NCBI RefSeq assembly: GCF_013410665.1 | Contig: NZ_JACCFM010000001.1 | Coordinates: 2,046,001 to 2,110,000 of the forward strand | Source: Leifsonia psychrotolerans | GTDB taxonomy: Bacteria > Actinomycetota > Actinomycetes > Actinomycetales > Microbacteriaceae | Direction: 5' to 3' | Length of the DNA stretch: 64,000 nt | In this document: in pieces, positions 34,361 through 43,292 of the stretch | How positions within the stretch are numbered: the first letter of the stretch is position 1 | Layout of the letters: each line of letters opens with the position of its first letter | The notes under the pieces: generated by a model | Databases searched by the model: none | The model's input: the letters and a program-made list of their open reading frames with translations, nothing else | What the model was told of the DNA's origin: nothing | Made by a program: the position numbers and the translations under genes

Positions 34361-37300
34361 GTGTCAAGCCAGTTGACCGGTGGGTCCGACGAGACAACGT
34401 CGGGCGAATTCGGAGCGAATGAATGGCTCGTTGACGAGCTCTACGAGCGGTACCTCATCGACAAGAAATCAGTTGATGAATCGTGGTGGCCCGTGCTTGA
34501 GAGCTACCACCAGACCGCGAATAGCCCGGCTGGGGCAGCATCCGCCCTGCCCGATGCTCCGGCTGCCGCCGTGGCGGCCGCACCGCTCACCGCTCCGATC
34601 CCGGTGATCGGAAGCCAGCCGGCCGCGCGCACGACCTCGGTCGCACCGAAGCCGGAGCCGGTTCCGGCCGATGCGCCGATCACGAGTCCGCTGACCGCTG
34701 TCGCCCCCGCTGCGGACGCCCCCGTCGCTGTCGACGTCGTCACCCCGCTACGCGGCGCATCAAAGTCTCTCGCCGCGAACATGGCTGTCAGCCTCACGGT
34801 TCCCACGGCCACGAGCGTGCGCACCATTCCGGCCAAGCTCCTCATCGACAACCGCATCGTCATCAACAACCACATGAAGCGTGCGCGCGGTGGCAAGGTG
34901 TCGTTCACGCACTTCATCGGCTGGGCGCTCGTGCGCGCTCTCAAGATGTTCCCGAGCCAAAACGTGTACTACGACGAGGTTGACGGCAAGCCCTCGGTCA
35001 TCGCCCCCGCTCACGTCGGCATGGGTCTCGCGATCGACATCCCCAAGCCAGACGGCAGCCGCGCTCTCATGGTGCCTGCGATCAAGCGCGCAGACACCAT
35101 GACGTTCAGCGAGTACCTCGCGGCGTACGAAGACTTGGTCGCACGGGCACGTGGCAACAAGCTGACCGCCGCCGACTTCGCCGGCGCGACCGTGTCATTG
35201 ACCAACCCGGGCGGCATCGGCACGGTTCACTCCGTGCCGCGGCTGATGAAGGGCCAGGGCTGCATCATCGGCGCGGGCGCCCTCGATTACCCGGCCGAGT
35301 TCCAGGGCGCAAGCCAAAAGACGCTCACGAACCTGGCAATCTCGAAGACCATCACCCTGACCAGCACCTATGACCACCGCGTCATCCAGGGTGCAGGCTC
35401 GGGAGAGTTCTTGAAGATCGTGCACGAGCTTCTGATCGGCAAGCACAACTTCTACGAAGACATCTTCTCGGCCCTGCGCATCCCGTACGACCCCATCCAC
35501 TGGGCCCCCGACATCAGCGTCGATCTGGCCAGCGCCGTCGACAAGACCGCTCGCGTGCAAGAACTGATCAACGCCTATCGCGTGCGCGGTCACCTGATGG
35601 CCGACATCGACCCTCTCGAATACGTGCAGCGCTCACACCCCGACCTCGACATCTCGAGCCACGGGCTGACCTTCTGGGATCTCGATCGCGAGTTCGTCAC
35701 GGGCGGCTTTGGTGAACGTCGACGGATGCCGCTGCGCGACATCCTCGGTGTGCTGCGTGATAGCTACTGCCGCACGACCGGCATCGAGTACATGCACATT
35801 CAGGATCCGGCCCAGCGCAAGTGGGTGCAGGAGAAAATCGAGAAGGCGTACGAAAAGCCCACGCACGATGAGCAGATGCGCATTCTCGGCAAGCTCAACG
35901 AAGCCGAGGCATTCGAGACCTTCCTGCAGACCAAATACGTCGGACAGAAACGCTTCAGCCTTGAGGGCGGCGAGTCCACGATCGCCCTGCTCGACGCGAT
36001 TCTGCGCGGTGCGGCCGAGCAGAACCTCGACGAGGCCGCCATCGGTATGGCGCACCGTGGACGTCTGAATGTTCTGACGAACATCGCGGGAAAGACCTAC
36101 GGTCACATCTTCCAGGAGTTCGAGGGCACGCAAGATCCGCGTACCGTTCAGGGCTCGGGCGACGTGAAGTACCACCTCGGCACCGAGGGTGTCTTCCGGG
36201 GTGAAAACGGCCAGGAGATCCCGGTCTACCTGGCCGCGAACCCCTCGCATCTGGAGGCCGTCGACGGCGTTCTCGAAGGAATCGTGCGCGCCAAGCAGGA
36301 CCGCAAGCCCATCGGCACCTTCTCGACGTTGCCCATCCTGATTCATGGCGACGCCGCGATGGCCGGCCAAGGCATCGTCGTTGAAATCATGCAGATGTCC
36401 CAGTTGCGGGCGTACCGCACGGGCGGCACGATCCATGTCGTGGTCAACAACCAGGTCGGCTTCACGACGTCAGCAGGTGAAGGCCGCAGCTCGACCTATT
36501 CCACAGATGTCGCCAAGACCATTCAGGCGCCCATCTTCCACGTCAACGGCGATGACCCCGAGGCGGTCGTGCGTGTGGCCGAACTCGCCTTCGCCTACCG
36601 CCAGGAGTTCAAGCGTGACGTGGTCATCGACCTCGTGTGCTACCGCCGACGTGGCCACAACGAGGGCGACGACCCCTCGATGACGCAGCCGCTCATGTAC
36701 AACCTGATCGAAGCCAAGCGCTCGGTGCGCAAGCTGTACACCGAAGCACTCATCGGCCGTGGCGATATCACCGAAGCAGAGTACGAAGCCGCTCACCGCG
36801 ACTTTCAGGACCGCCTCGAGCGTGCCTTCATGGAGACGCACGCCGCACAGTCCGCGCCGATCTCGGTTGTTGACGTCAACAGCCAGTCTGCCGACGCTGC
36901 AGCCGGTGAACCCGAGACGACGGGCGTTCCGGCCGCCGTCATCGCGTCGATCGGTGACGCGTTCAACAACAAGCCGGCCGGTTTCACCGTGCACGGCAAG
37001 TTGCAGCAGCTGCTGGCCAAGCGACTCGACATGAGCCGCAACGGCAAAATCGACTGGGCGTTCGGCGAACTTCTCGCCCTCGGCTCGCTTCTGCTTGAAG
37101 GCACCCCCGTGCGTTTCGCCGGTCAGGACGCCCGCCGAGGCACCTTCGTGCAGCGTCACGCCGTGCTCCATGACCGGGTCAACGGCCAAGAGTGGTTGCC
37201 GCTCGCCAATCTGAGTGAGAACCAGGCGCGTTTCTGGATCTACGACACTCTGCTGAGCGAATACGCCGCCCTCGGCTATGAGTACGGCTATTCGGTCGAA

Positions 37301-38068
37301 CGAGCCGATGCGCTTGTGCTCTGGGAGGCTCAGTTCGGTGATTTCGCCAACGGCGCCCAGACCGTCATCGACGAGTTCATTTCCTCGGCAGAGCAGAAGT
37401 GGGGCCAGCGTTCCTCGGTAGTCATGCTGTTGCCGCACGGCTACGAGGGTCAGGGCCCCGACCACTCGTCGGCTCGGATCGAGCGCTTCCTGCAGCTCTG
37501 CGCCGAGAACAACATGACAGTGGCTCGCCCGTCGACGCCGGCGTCGTACTTCCACCTGCTGCGCCGCCAGGCGTACATGCGGCCCCGCCGTCCGCTCGTG
37601 GTCTTCACCCCGAAGGCCATGCTGCGGCTGCGCGGTGCCACCAGCGAGATTGCCGATTTCACCAGCGGCAAGTTCGAGCCGGTGATCGACGATGTTCGTA
37701 TCGACGACAAGGCCGCCGTCAAACGGGTGCTGTTTATGGCCGGCAAGCTTTACTACGATCTGCTGAACGAGCTGGAGAAGAACCCGAACCCCGAGATCGC
37801 CCTCGTGCGCCTCGAACAGTTCTACCCACTTCCCGTCGCCCCAATGAAGGCCGTCGCAGATCAGTACCCGAACGCCGAATTGGCCTGGGTTCAGGACGAA
37901 CCAGAGAACCAGGGCGCCTGGCCGTTCTTCTACTTCGAGACGAACAAGATGGGTCCGCGCGACGTGCGTGTCTTCTCGCGCGAAGCGTCGGCCTCGCCGG
38001 CCGCGGGTTCATCGAAGCGTCACGCCGCAGAGCAGTCAGAACTCATCAAGAAGGCCTTGACCCTCTAA
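34361..38068 (+). CDS. kgd: Multifunctional 2-oxoglutarate dehydrogenase/decarboxylase (E2-E1 fusion)
   Basis: 1235 residues; TCA-cycle enzyme converting 2-oxoglutarate to succinyl-CoA. Layout is that of the actinobacterial OdhA/Kgd: an N-terminal helix (20-45, WLVDELYERYLIDKKSVDESWW), an Ala/Pro-rich linker (about 55-128), an E2-type acyltransferase domain (about 140-370) with His339 in TYDHRVIQG, then the E1 domain. The thiamine-diphosphate region includes HGDAAMAGQGIVVE, and the C-terminal pyrimidine-domain part includes LPHGYEGQGPDHSSARIERFL. No lipoyl domain is present, as expected for the family. The GTG start has only a poorly placed GGAG, but MSSQLTG matches the family N terminus. A clear terminator follows. 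Confidence 0.96.
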   Translation: MSSQLTGGSDETTSGEFGANEWLVDELYERYLIDKKSVDESWWPVLESYHQTANSPAGAASALPDAPAAAVAAAPLTAPIPVIGSQPAARTTSVAPKPEPVPADAPITSPLTAVAPAADAPVAVDVVTPLRGASKSLAANMAVSLTVPTATSVRTIPAKLLIDNRIVINNHMKRARGGKVSFTHFIGWALVRALKMFPSQNVYYDEVDGKPSVIAPAHVGMGLAIDIPKPDGSRALMVPAIKRADTMTFSEYLAAYEDLVARARGNKLTAADFAGATVSLTNPGGIGTVHSVPRLMKGQGCIIGAGALDYPAEFQGASQKTLTNLAISKTITLTSTYDHRVIQGAGSGEFLKIVHELLIGKHNFYEDIFSALRIPYDPIHWAPDISVDLASAVDKTARVQELINAYRVRGHLMADIDPLEYVQRSHPDLDISSHGLTFWDLDREFVTGGFGERRRMPLRDILGVLRDSYCRTTGIEYMHIQDPAQRKWVQEKIEKAYEKPTHDEQMRILGKLNEAEAFETFLQTKYVGQKRFSLEGGESTIALLDAILRGAAEQNLDEAAIGMAHRGRLNVLTNIAGKTYGHIFQEFEGTQDPRTVQGSGDVKYHLGTEGVFRGENGQEIPVYLAANPSHLEAVDGVLEGIVRAKQDRKPIGTFSTLPILIHGDAAMAGQGIVVEIMQMSQLRAYRTGGTIHVVVNNQVGFTTSAGEGRSSTYSTDVAKTIQAPIFHVNGDDPEAVVRVAELAFAYRQEFKRDVVIDLVCYRRRGHNEGDDPSMTQPLMYNLIEAKRSVRKLYTEALIGRGDITEAEYEAAHRDFQDRLERAFMETHAAQSAPISVVDVNSQSADAAAGEPETTGVPAAVIASIGDAFNNKPAGFTVHGKLQQLLAKRLDMSRNGKIDWAFGELLALGSLLLEGTPVRFAGQDARRGTFVQRHAVLHDRVNGQEWLPLANLSENQARFWIYDTLLSEYAALGYEYGYSVERADALVLWEAQFGDFANGAQTVIDEFISSAEQKWGQRSSVVMLLPHGYEGQGPDHSSARIERFLQLCAENNMTVARPSTPASYFHLLRRQAYMRPRRPLVVFTPKAMLRLRGATSEIADFTSGKFEPVIDDVRIDDKAAVKRVLFMAGKLYYDLLNELEKNPNPEIALVRLEQFYPLPVAPMKAVADQYPNAELAWVQDEPENQGAWPFFYFETNKMGPRDVRVFSREASASPAAGSSKRHAAEQSELIKKALTL

Positions 38069-38090
38069 CCGGTCACTGTTTTCAGCTCAG

Positions 38091-38120
38091 AAGGAGATCG
38101 CGCCCCCGCGCGGTCTCCTT
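38091..38120 (+). terminator. Terminator hairpin after kgd
   Basis: A 12-base stem (AAGGAGATCGCG against CGCGGTCTCCTT, one G-U pair) with a C-rich six-base loop, 22 bases after the kgd stop. Followed by TCTGCTTCC, a weak U-rich tract. Confidence 0.8.
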
Positions 38121-38203
38121 TCTGCTTCCCGACTTACTCTTCCAGCGGCGCGGCGCCGCCGAAGATCCCGTTTCGCAGGCCGCCGCGCAGGAATCACCCG
38201 ACG

Positions 38204-38209
38204 TACAGT
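38204..38209 (+). promoter_or_regulatory. Putative leaderless -10 element of the Na+/H+ antiporter
   Basis: TACAGT, six bases before the GTG at 38216; it also selects that GTG as the start. Confidence 0.55.
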
Positions 38210-38215
38210 GAATAG

Positions 38216-39940
38216 GTGCATTACCCCCTCCTGGCGCTCATCGGGCTTCTGATCGTCGTCGGCGTCGCGACCGTCGCGCCGAGACTCGGTGTGGCCGCCC
38301 CACTCGTGCTGGTCGTGCTGGGAATCAGCGCGAGCTTTCTCCCCGGCGTTCCGGAAGTGAATGTTCCCCCCGAGGCCATCCTTGCCTTCGTGCTGCCGCC
38401 CATCCTGTACTCGGCAGCCGTCAATGTGCCACTCGTCGATCTCCGCCGAAATCTTAAGGCGATCACGAGCCTGTCGGTGCTGCTCGTCATCGTTTCGGCC
38501 GTCGTGAGCGGCTTGGTTCTGCACCTGTTGCTGCCGGGGCTCGATGTGGCGGCAGCGATCGCCTTGGGCGCCGTCATCAGCCCTCCGGATGCCGTCGCGG
38601 CGACAGCCATCGGCAAACGTCTGGGTCTCCCACCGCGCCTCGTCACCGTGTTGGAGGGCGAGGGCCTCGTCAACGATGCGTCGGCTCTGGTCCTTTTGCG
38701 CTCGGCGATCGCCGCGACGGCCGGGACTGTCTCGCTCTGGCAGATCGCCGGTGATTTCGTCTACGCCGTCGCCGGCGCGATCGTCGTCGGGCTGGCGCTC
38801 GGCTGGGCAACGGTGTTGGTCCGATCGAGACTGCGCAGCACAGTTCTCAACACCACGATCTCGTTCGCCGTTCCGTTTCTCGCCTATATCCCAGCCGAAG
38901 AGATCAATGCCTCCGGCGTGCTCGCCGTGGTCGTGGCCGGCCTGGTCACCGGCCATGCCAGCGCCACCTATTTCAGCGCCCAGGATCGCATTAGCGAGCG
39001 GTTGAATTGGCGCACCATCCAGTTCATTCTTGAGAACGGCGTCTTCTTGCTGATGGGCTTCGAGATCAAGACACTGATCGAAGAGGTGCATGACGACAAT
39101 CTCGGCGTGTGGCATGCGATCGGTCTTGGACTGCTCATCACCGTCCTTCTCATCGTGATCAGAATCGTGTTCGTGGCCCCGCTCATCGCCGTGCTCAAAC
39201 GCGACCAGCGCAGGGCCGTGTCGCGCGGGCCAGCGCTGGCATCGGCCCTCGACCGCCTGGACGCCCAGCCAATTCCCGATCAGCGCAGCGCCAAACGCAC
39301 AAGACGGGTGCGACATTTTCTGCACCGCAAGCAAGCGGATGTCGAGTCTCTCGCTGCAGACGGCCTGAGCTGGCGCGGCGGCGCCGTGCTGGCCTGGAGC
39401 GGCATGCGCGGGGTGGTCACCCTCGCCGCCGCCCAATCGCTGCCCTTGGGTGTTGCCTATCGCCCTCAGCTGATCCTGATCGCCTTCACCGTTGCCCTCG
39501 TCACCCTCCTCGGGCAGGGCAGCACCCTGCCCCTCCTGATCCGAAAACTGCGAATCGTCGGATCGGATGCCGATGCCGACCGCGCCGAGCTCGCCGACCT
39601 GATCGGCGACATCAGTCAGATCGGCCGGGAATCCCTCGACGCGCGAAACCTGGTCCAAGATGACGGCACACCGTTCGACCACGCTGTGATCGAACGAGTC
39701 AGGTCTGACAGCATCCTCTTGAGTGAGGCCATCGCCGAGCTCACCGATCCCAGCGGGATCGGACCGCACGAACAGCAGCGCGCGCTCCGCCTGCGCATCC
39801 TGCAGGCCGAACGGGCTGCCCTGCTCGATGCGCGTTCCACCGGTTCGTATAGTTCCCGGGTGCTGGCCCGCGCGCAAGACATGCTCGACCTCGAGGAGTC
39901 GAGGCTACAGCACATGGACGAGGACAACGGCGGCAACTGA
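38216..39940 (+). CDS. Na+/H+ antiporter, CPA1 family
   Basis: 574 residues. Twelve or so membrane segments occupy the first 430 residues, with the ion-binding helix motif VLEGEGLVNDASALVL (about 144-159) and ISPPDAVAATA just before it, both diagnostic of CPA1 exchangers. A charged cytoplasmic loop (about 330-385) splits the last helices, and a helical tail of about 130 residues follows, which may be regulatory. It extrudes Na+ in exchange for protons at the cytoplasmic membrane. The GTG start is supported by a TACAGT hexamer six bases upstream. Confidence 0.92.
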   Translation: MHYPLLALIGLLIVVGVATVAPRLGVAAPLVLVVLGISASFLPGVPEVNVPPEAILAFVLPPILYSAAVNVPLVDLRRNLKAITSLSVLLVIVSAVVSGLVLHLLLPGLDVAAAIALGAVISPPDAVAATAIGKRLGLPPRLVTVLEGEGLVNDASALVLLRSAIAATAGTVSLWQIAGDFVYAVAGAIVVGLALGWATVLVRSRLRSTVLNTTISFAVPFLAYIPAEEINASGVLAVVVAGLVTGHASATYFSAQDRISERLNWRTIQFILENGVFLLMGFEIKTLIEEVHDDNLGVWHAIGLGLLITVLLIVIRIVFVAPLIAVLKRDQRRAVSRGPALASALDRLDAQPIPDQRSAKRTRRVRHFLHRKQADVESLAADGLSWRGGAVLAWSGMRGVVTLAAAQSLPLGVAYRPQLILIAFTVALVTLLGQGSTLPLLIRKLRIVGSDADADRAELADLIGDISQIGRESLDARNLVQDDGTPFDHAVIERVRSDSILLSEAIAELTDPSGIGPHEQQRALRLRILQAERAALLDARSTGSYSSRVLARAQDMLDLEESRLQHMDEDNGGN

Positions 39941-39969
39941 GGGAGCCGCCATCCGTGCAGTCGGGGCCG

Positions 39970-42153
39970 TCAGCGCCGGGAAAGCTTCGACGGCCACCAC
40001 ATCTCTCGACCGATGTCGTGGGCCAGTGCCGGCACCAGCAGCGAGCGCACCAGAAAGGTATCGAGCAAGACACCGAACGCCACGATGAATGCGATCTGGG
40101 CCAGGAACAGGATCGGCAGCACCCCCAGCGCTGCAAACGTCGCGGCCAAGACGACACCGGCCGAGGTGATGACGCCGCCGGTTGCGACGAGGCCGCGCAG
40201 GATTCCCTCCCTCGTGCCGTGCCGGATCGATTCCTCACGCACCCGGCTCATCAGGAAGATGTTGTAGTCGACACCCAGTGCCACCAAGAAGACAAACCCG
40301 TAGAGGGGAACAACCGGGTCGGCACCCGGAAAGCGCAGCACGTCGTTGAACACCCAGGCCGACACACCGAGGGTCGCCCCGAACGACAGCACAACCGTCC
40401 CCATCAGCAACAGCGGTGCAACGATCGCGCGCAGCAGCAACATGAGGATCAGCAGGATCACGACCAGAATGATCGGGATGATCAGGGTGCGGTCACGGAT
40501 CGCCGTGTCGTTGGTATCGATGGCAATCGCCGTCGTTCCTCCGACGAGGATTCCCGCGTTGACCTCGGACACGTCGACTCTCAGCTGACGTACCGTCTGT
40601 TCCGCAGCCGGCGAGTCACCGGCGGCGTTCAACGTGGCCTGAATCATCACTTCGCCGTTGACGACAGTCGGCTCCGCGACCGGCGTGCCGGGAGGACCCA
40701 CGGCCTGAAGTCCTTCGGTCGTGATCGGAGTGGTGCCACTCACCGAGTCTTTCGCGAGCACCGAGACGGAATCCACCCCGTCGTTGCTGAGCAGCACGTC
40801 GGCCATCTTCTGCAGATCGGCCTGAGGGCCAACCACAAGGGCCGGTGTGCCGGAGCCGCCCGGGAAGTGCTCACCGAGCGCGGCCTGACCGTCACGCGCT
40901 TGCGAGGCACCGAGAACGAAGTCGCTCTGGGAGATGCCATCCGCCTTGAGTTGGAACACACCGAGAGAGGCGACGAGCAAGATCAGGGTCGAAGCGACCC
41001 AGACCAGACGCGCACGCGTGCTGACCACGCGGGCCAGCTTCGGCCAGATGCCCTTCGCCCCGGCTCCGGACAGAGCGGGGTGCACGGAACCGAACCTCGG
41101 ACGCACCGGCCAGAATGCCGTCCGTCCGGCCCACAACAACAGTGCCGGCAAAAGCGTCAATGCTGCGACGATCGCGAAGGCAATCCCGATCGCCGCCACC
41201 GGACCGAGTGATTTGTTGGTGTTGAGATCGCTGAAGAGCAAGCAGAGCAGCGCCGCGATGACGGTACCCCCGGAAGCGAGAATGGGCTCGAATGACCCGC
41301 GCAGCGCCGTCCAGGTCGCGTCCCACTTATGTTCTTTGTCACGCAGAGCTTCTCGAAAACGCGACACGTACAGCAGGGAGTAGTCCGTCGCCGCACCGAT
41401 CACAAGAATGAAGAGGATGCCTTGGGTCTGCCCGGTCAGGGTGAGCGCGCCGGCCCGCGCGAGCGCGACGACCACGAGCACGGAGGCACAGAGCGCCGAC
41501 AGACTTGTGCCGAGCACGATCAGCGGGAGCAGTGGTGAACGGTAGACGAGGATCAGGATGATGAACACGGCGCCGAGCGCAGTGAGCAGCAGAATCCCAT
41601 CGATTCCGGCGAAGGCGCCGGTCAGATCGGCGAGCAGTCCGGCCGGCCCGGTCACAAACGTGGTCACCCCGTCGATCGGCTGATCCGCCAGGGTCGCCCT
41701 GATCTCGTCGACCACAGTGGCCGTCGTATAGTTCGAGTCGATCGGCAGGATGACTTCGGCGGCCGCCTTGTCGTTCGAGATCAGAATCGGCGACGCCGAC
41801 CCAGAGAACACACCGTCCAGCTTCTCGAGCGTGCTGACCCGCTCATCGATCGCGGTGAGATCGGAGTCGCTCAGGCCGCCGTCTCGAACAAAGAGAACCA
41901 CACCGGGCACCGATTCGCTGCCACGGAAGTCCGACTGCAGCAGCTGTACCTTGGTGGCGTCAGCGCTGGCCGGAAGCTGCTGCACCGCATCATTGGTCGA
42001 CACCGCGCTGATCTGACCGAACGACGCCCCTCCTGCACCGAAGAGGGCGAACCACACCAGAAGCACAACAGTGGGCAGCAGGATGCGCAACCACCCGGGC
42101 ACCCGCGACCGCGAATCGCCCTGCGCACCGGAAGAAGAGGGGGACGCTTTCAT
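39970..42153 (-). CDS. MMPL-family RND transporter
   Basis: 727 residues. Two repeats of one membrane segment, a periplasmic-type domain and five more segments, as in MmpL/YdfJ proteins. The proton-relay segment GAATDYSLLYVSRFREAL (first half) and its counterpart ALGVDYNIFLMSRVREES (second half) carry the paired Asp-Tyr. It probably exports a lipid or drug by proton motive force; the cargo is unknown. The ATG at 42153 is preferred to a TTG 11 codons upstream. It follows rsrA after about 125 bases, and a link to the stress regulon is possible but not shown. Confidence 0.92.
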   Translation of the reverse strand: MKASPSSSGAQGDSRSRVPGWLRILLPTVVLLVWFALFGAGGASFGQISAVSTNDAVQQLPASADATKVQLLQSDFRGSESVPGVVLFVRDGGLSDSDLTAIDERVSTLEKLDGVFSGSASPILISNDKAAAEVILPIDSNYTTATVVDEIRATLADQPIDGVTTFVTGPAGLLADLTGAFAGIDGILLLTALGAVFIILILVYRSPLLPLIVLGTSLSALCASVLVVVALARAGALTLTGQTQGILFILVIGAATDYSLLYVSRFREALRDKEHKWDATWTALRGSFEPILASGGTVIAALLCLLFSDLNTNKSLGPVAAIGIAFAIVAALTLLPALLLWAGRTAFWPVRPRFGSVHPALSGAGAKGIWPKLARVVSTRARLVWVASTLILLVASLGVFQLKADGISQSDFVLGASQARDGQAALGEHFPGGSGTPALVVGPQADLQKMADVLLSNDGVDSVSVLAKDSVSGTTPITTEGLQAVGPPGTPVAEPTVVNGEVMIQATLNAAGDSPAAEQTVRQLRVDVSEVNAGILVGGTTAIAIDTNDTAIRDRTLIIPIILVVILLILMLLLRAIVAPLLLMGTVVLSFGATLGVSAWVFNDVLRFPGADPVVPLYGFVFLVALGVDYNIFLMSRVREESIRHGTREGILRGLVATGGVITSAGVVLAATFAALGVLPILFLAQIAFIVAFGVLLDTFLVRSLLVPALAHDIGREMWWPSKLSRR

Positions 42154-42277
42154 CACATCTCTGAAGGTAGTCCTCTCATGGAACAATCTTCAGAAAATCC
42201 TGTGGCCTCGAAGTCGACCGATGAGAGCCAGCCGACGACCCGAGCGGGGCACGTCGTGCTGGGCCCGGTCGGAACTG

Positions 42278-42520
42278 CTAGTGCCCGGACTGAATGGCGC
42301 GCAGTTTCAGCAGCACCATGTCCCGCAGGTCTTCCGGCGCGGTTTCCTTACAGGCACGCTGCATCACCTCGATGAGCGTGATGCCCACCAGGTGTTCGCT
42401 GCTGCAGTCCGAGCAGCTGGCCAGGTGCTCCCGCACATCCGCTGCGTCTTCCCGGCACAATTCGTTGTGCAAGTACTCTTCGAGCTCGGCCTTGGCCTTC
42501 TCGCATCCGCAATCTGTCAT
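42278..42520 (-). CDS. rsrA: RsrA-type zinc anti-sigma factor
   Basis: 80 residues. Zinc ligands match the ZAS family: Cys6, His32, Cys36 and Cys39 (H-x3-C-x2-C), with the 26-residue spacing from Cys6 to His32 seen in RsrA. Under thiol stress a disulfide is expected to form, zinc is lost and the sigma factor is released. It starts within the stop of sigR (ATGA overlap), which gives near-equal production of both. Confidence 0.9.
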   Translation of the reverse strand: MTDCGCEKAKAELEEYLHNELCREDAADVREHLASCSDCSSEHLVGITLIEVMQRACKETAPEDLRDMVLLKLRAIQSGH

Positions 42521-43167
42521 TTCTTCGCACTCCCGGGCGGTGTCTGGCTGCTGCTGTTCTGACCGGTGCCGAGCCCGCGCTCGGCCGCATAGCCCGACAG
42601 CAGATCGCGAAGAAGTCGTCTGCCCCGATGCAGTCGGCTCATCACTGTGCCAATTGGTGTTTTCATGATCTCGGCGATCTCCTGGTAGGAGAACCCTTCG
42701 ACATCGGCGAAGTAGACGGCCAACCGAAAATCTTCTGGAATCGACTGCAGCGCTTCTTTGACGGCACTGTCCGGCAGGTGGTCGATGGCCTCAGCCTCGG
42801 CCGACCGACTGGCCATGGCTGTGGTCGATACTGCCCCGCCGAGCTGCCAGTCCTCGAGCTCGTCAATCGTTCCCTGATAGGGCTCGCGCTGCTTCTTGCG
42901 ATAGGTGTTGATGAAAGTATTGGTCAGAATCCGGTACAGCCAGGCCTTGAGGTTAGTGCCCTGCTCAAACTGTTTGAATGCAGCAAATGCCTTCACAAAG
43001 GTCTCTTGTACCAAATCTTGCGCATCGGAGGGATTGCGCGTCATGCGCATCGCCGCGGCGTAAAGCTGATCGATGAACGGCAGGGCCTGTTCCTCGAATA
43101 AGTCGCGCTTATCGGCCAATTCAACGTTCTCCGGCGGCGTGGAGGGCGAAGGCGTGTCGTGAGTCAT
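42517..43167 (-). CDS. sigR: SigR/SigH-type ECF sigma factor
   Basis: 216 residues from the ATG at 43167, which has AGGA nine bases upstream. Region 2 ([27 protein letters not shown] and [21 protein letters not shown]) and region 4 ([47 protein letters not shown]) are intact. It directs RNA polymerase to thiol-oxidative stress genes and is held by RsrA. The frame continues upstream: a GTG at 43248 has GGAGG five bases before it and would add 27 residues, like the long SigR' isoform of Streptomyces. Divergent from aroA. Confidence 0.9.
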   Translation of the reverse strand: MTHDTPSPSTPPENVELADKRDLFEEQALPFIDQLYAAAMRMTRNPSDAQDLVQETFVKAFAAFKQFEQGTNLKAWLYRILTNTFINTYRKKQREPYQGTIDELEDWQLGGAVSTTAMASRSAEAEAIDHLPDSAVKEALQSIPEDFRLAVYFADVEGFSYQEIAEIMKTPIGTVMSRLHRGRRLLRDLLSGYAAERGLGTGQNSSSQTPPGSAKK

Positions 43168-43278
43168 CACCGGCAATCCTAAGCCGTCGACCGCTGGCCC
43201 ACTACGTCTGCCCGACTTCGGCCGCTCCATAAGCTGTCGTGCTGCCACTCGCACCTCCCTCTTCCATCAATCACCGAC

Positions 43279-43284
43279 TATTCT
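43279..43284 (+). promoter_or_regulatory. Putative leaderless -10 element of aroA
   Basis: TATTCT, eight bases before the ATG at 43293; no Shine-Dalgarno sequence is present. Confidence 0.45.
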
Positions 43285-43292
43285 GATAACCA

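Noticed and set aside
38087..39877. 596-codon open frame antisense to the Na+/H+ antiporter
   Set aside because: Rich in Arg, Gly, Asp, His and Gln with no fold or motif; it mirrors a well-supported membrane protein gene. Same reasoning applies to long antisense frames at 43803-45572 (aroA/rsgA) and 2679-3524 (binding protein).
42178..42375. Possible 65-residue gene on the plus strand starting MEQSSENPVASKSTDESQP
   Set aside because: The first 30 residues look plausible, but the frame then runs antisense through most of rsrA and has no ribosome site or -10 hexamer.
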